Assembly (NCBI GenBank): GCA_022579005.1
Contig: MU401966.1
Span: 1-13,561 of the forward strand
Direction: 5' to 3'
DNA length: 13,561 nucleotides
Source of the DNA: Poronia punctata
Taxonomy: Eukaryota; Ascomycota; Sordariomycetes; Xylariales; Xylariaceae
Below, one piece after another: positions 7,731-13,561 of the stretch. The notes below the pieces were generated by a model, which saw nothing but the letters and a program-made list of their open reading frames with translations, was not told the origin of the DNA and ran no database searches. How positions within the stretch are numbered: the first letter of the stretch is position 1; every line of letters starts with the position of its first letter. A program made the position numbers and the translations under genes.

Positions 7731-8591
7731 ATGGCACCGGAGTTGAAGAAAGAATGGGACGAATTAATGAAGAGTCATGGCTACGTGCTAGGTCGGGCCC
7801 GACGGCACGCCGCCGCCGGCCGTCTTAACTTACAACACTACCTGTGGAAAGCGGCGTTCGGACACACCAACATCCGCCCCGCCATAGCAGCCAATCTACC
7901 GGCGGCGCCCGTCGTAGCCGACGTCGCCACAGGGACCTGTCTCTGGCTTCTGGACACGGCTCGCGAGCTGGGACCCGACGCCCAGTTCGACGGCCTCGAT
8001 TACAACCTCGAGCAGGCCCCGCATCCGTCTACCCTACCACCCAACATGCGGACGCGTTACTGGGACGTCCACGAGCCCCCGCCGGAAGACCTGGTCGGCC
8101 GATACGACTACGTGCACCTCCGGCTGGTGGTTCTGGTGGTCAGGGACGAGGACCCGCGGCCGATCGCGCGCAATCTGTTCAAGTTGTTGAAGCCCGGCGG
8201 GTATATACAATGGGACGAGATAGACGTCGTGCACAAGGGCGTCAAAAAGGCCGATCCTAGCCAGCAGACACCGGGACTCGATGGCTTAGTCGAGTGGTTC
8301 GGTTCTCAGAACCCTTACCTCTGGACTGTTCGATTGGCCGAGTTCCTCGCAGATGTGGGCTTCACCGAGACCAAGACGGAGCTCATAAGTGATCCGCCCG
8401 GGTACGAGAGGGCGTTCAACGAGTTGCATCTGCTCACGGCGGAAGAGCTTGCCGACAGTATCGCGAAGCTGGGCGATCCGAAAGTTGCAGCAAAGTACTA
8501 CGATATGATTGAGAAGGCGAACGAAGAGTCTGCGGAAGGGGCGGTTGTTTATTTGCCCAGGCTTGTGTGTACTGGGCGGAAACCAGCCTGA
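7731..8591 (+). CDS. SAM-dependent methyltransferase, LaeA/UMTA-like
   Basis: One exon encodes 286 residues of a class I (Rossmann-fold) methyltransferase that moves a methyl group from S-adenosylmethionine to an unknown substrate. Family features in order: an N-terminal helical part with RLNLQHYLWK (about 31-40); motif I VADVATGTCLWLLD (62-75), which binds the SAM methionine part; motif II FDGLDYNL (86-93), with D90 placed to bind the ribose; RYDYVHLRL (124-132); and motif post-I/III LLKPGGYIQWDEID (152-165). The ending YLPRLVCTGRKPA resembles the usual family C terminus, so the gene looks complete. ATG 7731 is the first in-frame ATG after a stop at 7569-7571 and has a good context (AAAAATGGC). 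Unusual: the common DxGxGxG of motif I reads D64-V-A66-T-G68-T-C70. Relatives include tailoring enzymes in secondary-metabolite clusters and LaeA-type regulators, but no cluster partner is seen here and substrate cannot be inferred. Confidence 0.88.
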   Translation: MAPELKKEWDELMKSHGYVLGRARRHAAAGRLNLQHYLWKAAFGHTNIRPAIAANLPAAPVVADVATGTCLWLLDTARELGPDAQFDGLDYNLEQAPHPSTLPPNMRTRYWDVHEPPPEDLVGRYDYVHLRLVVLVVRDEDPRPIARNLFKLLKPGGYIQWDEIDVVHKGVKKADPSQQTPGLDGLVEWFGSQNPYLWTVRLAEFLADVGFTETKTELISDPPGYERAFNELHLLTAEELADSIAKLGDPKVAAKYYDMIEKANEESAEGAVVYLPRLVCTGRKPA

Positions 8592-9700
8592 AGGGGTGCC
8601 TGTGTAGAGTGGTTATAGGCCTTGAGGACTAGCGGTTGCAAAGATCGAGCTCTGCCGTCAGTTGTCTTACGAATAATCAAAGATTCGTGAGCTATTCGGC
8701 AGTTTTGGTATACCATGGAACATATTAGACGTGCTGTTGTCGTTCCCTTGCTCCACAAAGATGACTTCTCCCGTCTTGTATGGTAGCCTCTCATCCTCTC
8801 ATACGGTCATACCCAAGGTAAGAGGCTAGTATTACTATCAGGGCACCATCACCATCCCAGAAGAAGCCCTTTTACGTGACAATATATATGATCTGTCATA
8901 TAAATCCGGGATTGTCGGCTCTACTGCTGTACAACAACGTAATGGCGTGCATACTTAAGTGTTCAGCACCAATTTCCTGGGGCGGTGTCGAAGTTTGTAA
9001 ACGGGACTTTTTTTGCTGTACGAGATGCGGACGCCCGATGAATCATGACGCCTTTTTGATATGTCTCATCTGTATGTAACATGTAAGCGGCAGAGGCTTT
9101 TCAGGCGTGTCCGTGCACGACCAAGAGCATCTACCTAACCTACCTCCTTTCTCGGTAGGTAGGTGAGGCTTAATAATACCTAGGTTTTCTAGATTAGCCA
9201 AGTAGGTATGGCACCGTGGTATTTTCCAGACGCAAGTGATTGTACATATGCATGGCCTGCAAAAGTCCAACTTCACCTTCCCTTGTTTTCTTTTCCACCG
9301 ATCTGCATCCCCCAGACAGATCAACGACTCACGAGACGGAAGGAGCGGTAAGGCTAACCGAAAAGACACTGCATGGTGAAAGGAACGTGGACTGGCATAC
9401 TTTTCAAGGAGGGCCATGTTTTATGTATGCTTGGTCTTTTGGCAAAAAGCCCAAGCGAAGAAGCCGGTAATATTCGGCCCTAAAGAGCTGACGCTGTACG
9501 CTAAAGCCAACATAGCCGGCTTGACCTTTTGTAGCACGTTTGGCGTTGAAGATGTATGCCAATTACTTAGGTTAACCTATTGGATACATGTTGGTCTTTA
9601 GAGGGCTTGGAGATTGAATAGCGCTGCGTCGGTAGCTCTTTGTATAAAGGCGGCGTCCGGGGTAGGTAATACGAGTACGTGTTTAATACAAGGGCGTAAA
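8592..9700. other. Intergenic region, no gene recognised
   Basis: About 1.1 kb after the methyltransferase, of normal composition. The first part should contain its 3' UTR. Small open frames (8876-9079 plus, 9043-9417 minus, 9416-9601 plus) show no recognisable domain, splice structure or family motif. The only structure seen is the inverted repeat at 9138-9160. Confidence 0.55.
9138..9160. repeat. ACCTACC/GGTAGGT inverted repeat
   Basis: ACCTACC (9138-9144) and GGTAGGT (9154-9160) are perfect reverse complements around a 9-base pyrimidine spacer. Extra TAGG/ACCTA units continue on both sides. It belongs to the same TAGGT word family as the tandem repeat at 7141. Confidence 0.55.
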
Positions 9701-9709
9701 GGGGTACTA

Positions 9710-9753
9710 GGGGGTCCACTTTTGGTGCACCCCCTCTGCTAGCGCAGAGGGGG
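9710..9753. repeat. Double G/C-rich hairpin at the island edge
   Basis: Two overlapping inverted repeats share one C5 tract. The first pairs GGGGGTCCAC (9710-9719) with GTGCACCCCC (9725-9734) with one mismatch around TTTTG. The second is a perfect 10-bp stem, CCCCCTCTGC (9730-9739) and GCAGAGGGGG (9744-9753), around TAGC. The two cannot form together. It lies just before composition collapses into the AT-rich block, so it may be the less-mutated terminal inverted repeat or subterminal region of the element making up that block. A TA dinucleotide at 9705-9706 could be a Tc1/mariner-type target site; this is inference. Confidence 0.55.
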
Positions 9754-9779
9754 TTGCGAAAATAGAGTCCGCTTTTTTA

Positions 9780-12700
9780 ATTAGTGTCTAGGTGTATGTA
9801 GGACCTATACCTAATTTGTATAGAAATACTACTAAAAATGCAATAAAATTAATATACTTTAATATACTTTAATGCGCTACTATATAATAACTATATATAA
9901 TAAAGGGGTTAAAAAGGTGTAATTATATTAGCTTTATAACTATTTTTGTAGATATAAGAGCTTTAGTAAAAGGTAAATTAGTACGCTTAACTTAGTATAA
10001 GCTATATTAGTTATATTGCAATAAACTATGTATTAAAAAGGAAAAATTTATATAATTATAATAAGATTAAAGATTTTGCTTTATAGCATATGCTTTTATA
10101 AAGCTATGCTAACTAAAATATATAACCTTAACTATAAAAGTATTTTATTAAGTAAGTACTTTTTTATAATATACTTTTTAGCTTTTTTACTAGCTAAAGT
10201 AGTAAAGTTATTTTATATAAATAAAATATAAATATTAGCTATAAAGTTTATATTTAAACTTTTTATATAAAGTTTTTATTTAAAGTACTTTTTATATAAT
10301 ATATAAAAGTTTTAGTACTTTAAATACTTATACTTAAAAGTACTTATAACTATTATTAGCTTTTTTTTTATTAAGTGTTAACTTTTAAGTTTTTTAATTA
10401 AATTTTTTATATATTTTATATTTTTATTTTTTAATATAGCTATAACTATACTTTTTACTTTTTTTTTTTTAAGCTTTTAATACTATTTTAACTACTTTAA
10501 GTAAAGTTATTTTAGCTTTTTATTACCTTTATTAATTTTTTTATAGCTAATAGCATTAGTATAGCTATTAAAATAATAAAAAAAAAGCTTTTTTAAACTT
10601 TTAATATATTTTTTAAGTTTTTTTTTAACGCTTTTTATATTTTAATATAATTAGCTAACTATTTATTTTTTAGTTTTATTATTATATTTTTTTAGCTATA
10701 TATAAATTTTTAGCATATTAAATATATTTTTATATATTTTAAACTTATACTAATTGCTTTAGTATAGTTTAAAATTAATATTAAAGCTACCTAGTTTAAA
10801 GTAAACTTAAGCTTTTTAAATATTTTCTTATTATTTAACTTAATATTTAATAAGCTACTTTATTTTTTTATTAAAAAATGTTAATAAGCTTATATTAAAC
10901 AACTTTTTAAAAATTTTAATATAAATAATTTTATTATAACTATAAAGTAATAGTATATATATTGTTTTTTTATTTTTAAAGCTTTTATAAGCTTACTTAG
11001 TATATAAAAATATTTTTATTTTTATTTAAGCTTTTTTTAACTTTAATAGCTAATATAGTAATAATTTTGTGCTATTTTTTATTAAAGTCTTATTTATTAA
11101 CTTATATAATAATTTTATTACTTTTATAGCTATAAAAGAAAAAAAAAAATTTTTAACTAAAAAAAATTTAGTTATAGCTTAAGTATTTATATTTAAAGCT
11201 TATTTAATAGCTTTAAATAAATTTTATAATGCTTATTTAGCTAAATTAAATATTTTTTTAAACGCTTAAAAAAAAGCTAAAAAAGCTAAAAATATAAAAA
11301 AAAAGCTAATAAAGCTTAAAAAAAAGCTTTAAATAAATAAGCTTAACTTAAAGCTAAGTAAAAAGTAAATAAAGTAATAAAAAAAGCTAAAGTAGTTATT
11401 ATAGCTAATATAAAAGTAAAAATAATAAAGTTAGCTAAAAAAGTTAAAGTTAAAAAAGCTAAAAATACTAAAAAAAAAGCTTTAGTTTTTTTATTTTTAG
11501 TTTTTTAAAAGCGCTTTATTTTTAAAAGTATACTTTTTAGTATAAAAAAAGTTTTTTTTTTAGCTAATATTGTTAATATTAATAAGCTTAAAAAGCTTAC
11601 TAAAATAAAGTAAGTTTTTATATTTACTTTTTTTACTTTTACTAAAGCTTTTTTTAAACGTATTTTATTTTTTAATATTATTACTTAAGCTTTTTTTAGT
11701 AGTTTTATTACTTTTATATTATTTAAATTTTTACTTTTAAAATTGCTTACTTTTAATAAAAATAATATTTTAGCGCATATTAGTTATATTATTTTTAATT
11801 TTAAAGCTTTTTTTAATAAAACTAATACTTTTAATACTTTAACTTTAAGTAGTTTATTTTATAGTAAAAAAAGCTTAAGCTTTTAAAAAAGTAAAAAATT
11901 TAATAATTATAAAGCTAGTACTTTTTTTATAAGCTTTAGTAATAAAAATAGTACTTTTATTATTTTTATTAATAGCTTTTATTATATTTTTAAAAAAGCT
12001 ACTAATACTTTTTTACTTATACTAATAACTTTTGCTATTAGCTTAAAGCTAGCAAAAATGCTTAAGTTTAATATTTTTAAAGCTAAACTTAATTTTATAT
12101 TTTAAAGTTTACTTTATAATAAAATTTAAAGTAAAATAACTAATAGCTTTTTTAGTTTACTTAATAATAAAAAATATACTAAAACTAATTTATATAATAT
12201 TTTTTGCTAAGCTTATAGTTATATTTTTATAACTAATTTAAATAAATATTTTTAGTATTAAAATATTTAAAAAAGTTTAACTTAGTACTTTAAATATATT
12301 AAAAAATATTTTTATTTTTTTTTATAAGTTACTTTAAAGCTTTTAACTTATATTTTTTAAGCTTGCTAACTATATTTAATAAAAAGCTTTATATTATTTT
12401 TTTTACTATATAATATATAAATATAGTTAAAAAGTAAAAAAATTTAAAAGTAAAGCTTTTTTTTTTTATACTTTTAATAATTTTATAAAGCTAATAGTAT
12501 TATTTTATAGCTTATTAAAAAGCTTTACTTTGCTTTAAAAGTTGCTATATATTTTTTAAAAGCTAAATTTATTATAGCTTATGCTTTAAATATAATTATT
12601 ATTAATAATTATATTTATTATAATAAAAAATTGCTTTTTTTTTATATTGCTTAAACTTTTTATAAAAAAGTGCTTAACTTTTTAAGTTTAAATAATTTAA

Positions 12701-13561
12701 TTATAAGTTTAATTACTAGTACTTAAAAAGCTTAAGCTTTATTTATTTTAGCTTTTTAAGTTATTATTTTAGCTTTAGCTTTTACTATTATTACTTTTAT
12801 ATTTATTTTACTTTTTACTTTAGCTATAGCTTTTATTATTATTTTATAAAGTTAAACTATTTTTTTTAAGCTTGCTTACTTTTTTATTTATTTTTTTTTA
12901 TAGTTTATTTAAAAAAAAAAATGCTTAAAGCTTTTTTATATTATTTTTTAATTTATATTTTTTAAATAATAAGTTTAAGCTTATATTTTTATTTAGTTAG
13001 TAGTAAAAGTAATAAGTAAATTAAGTTTTTTTTAGTAATATAATTGCTATAGTTTAATAGCTTTAAGTATTTATTAACTTAAGCTTTTTTTTTTAATTAT
13101 TTTAAGTAGTTAATATTTTAAAAATTTATAAAAGCTTTAAAGTGCTTAAATTTAGCTTTTAATAAGTTTTTTATTAACTTATTTGCTAGTATTTAATTAA
13201 TAAGTAAGTAATAAACTTAAAATAACTTTTTTTACTACTTTTATTTTAGCTATATATTTTATATATTTATATAGTAAAGCTTAGTATTTATTTAATTATG
13301 CTTTTTAACTATAAGTTTTATTGCTTGCTAATTATTATAGTAAATTATTTTTTTTTTTTTAAATTAAGCTTTATATTATTTAAAAGCCTTTTAAGCGCTA
13401 TTATTTTCTTAGTAGTAAAGCTAAGCACGTTTATTTTTACTTTTATTATAAAAGTTAATACTATGCTTTATTAAGTAGCTTTTTAAGCTATTATACTTTT
13501 AAATAAGCTTATAATATATTTATAAAAAAATTTTTAAGTTTTTTTATTATTAGCAAAAAAA
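9780..13561. repeat. AT-rich, RIP-like degenerate block (right)
   Basis: As in the left block, nearly all sequence is A/T. Remaining C is mostly in CpT and G mostly in ApG, and stops are frequent in all frames. G+C falls gradually over 9770-9900 rather than abruptly, which would fit a RIP-mutated repeat whose terminal bases were mutated less. The block continues past the window end. I infer one or more decayed transposons; class and orientation are not proven. Confidence 0.75.
11231..11480 (+). pseudogene. Lysine/alanine-codon-rich coding relic in AT block
   Basis: Within the right block, AAA/AAG and GCT words alternate densely on the + strand. One frame reads AYLAKLNIFLNA, a stop, then KKAKKAKNIKKKL. 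Another frame from about 11375 reads as a K/A/V-rich run. CAA or CAG codons become stops under RIP, so the interrupting TAA/TAG may once have been Gln. Charged Lys/Ala-rich tails occur at the C terminus of several fungal DDE transposases and retroelement proteins. No catalytic motif could be read nearby, so the parent gene is not identified. Confidence 0.3.

Noticed and set aside
7844..8260. Alternative frames within the methyltransferase
   Set aside because: Arg/Pro-rich shadows of the GC-rich real gene.
9043..9601. Minus-strand 124-codon frame and overlapping plus-strand frames
   Set aside because: No motif, no splice structure, mutual overlap; most likely random.
9710..9753. Bacterial-type intrinsic terminator
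   Set aside because: The context is eukaryotic, no gene ends there, and the second stem is not followed directly by a T run.

Overview
The window looks like nuclear DNA of a filamentous ascomycete (Pezizomycotina). Four things point there: short spliceosomal introns with fungal donor and branch sites, an intron-bearing eukaryotic tRNA gene, a LaeA/UMTA-like methyltransferase, and two extremely AT-rich flanks whose base context fits repeat-induced point mutation (RIP). I cannot name the species.

Layout. Positions 1 to about 1840 are an AT-rich, gene-free block (sampled 60-base lines hold about 8-10% G+C). About 1840 to 9780 is an island of ordinary composition. From about 9780 to the end, AT-rich RIP-like sequence returns. 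In both blocks the surviving C is mostly followed by T and the surviving G mostly preceded by A, as expected after loss of CpA/TpG. No open gene survives in either block. A lysine/alanine-codon-rich stretch near 11.2-11.5 kb and a G/C-rich hairpin at 9710-9753 hint that the right block is a decayed transposon.

The island holds three genes I can support, all on the + strand. (1) A three-exon gene (2975-4242) for a 378-residue class B (type II) J-domain co-chaperone of the Sis1/Psi1 family. (2) An intron-containing tRNA-Ser(UGA) at 5903-6002 with a Pol III terminator. (3) A single-exon class I SAM-dependent methyltransferase (7731-8591). The rest is intergenic. The 6.4-7.4 kb stretch is crowded with simple repeats, homopolymers and small hairpins.

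The best regulatory signal is upstream of the chaperone gene: a perfect four-unit heat shock element at 1943-1960, a perfect three-unit element at 2580-2592 and a one-mismatch element at 2197-2209. This fits direct control of the co-chaperone by heat shock factor (Hsf1). The genes do not form an obvious pathway: two are housekeeping or stress genes, and the methyltransferase may belong to secondary metabolism. I found no convincing new multi-gene system.
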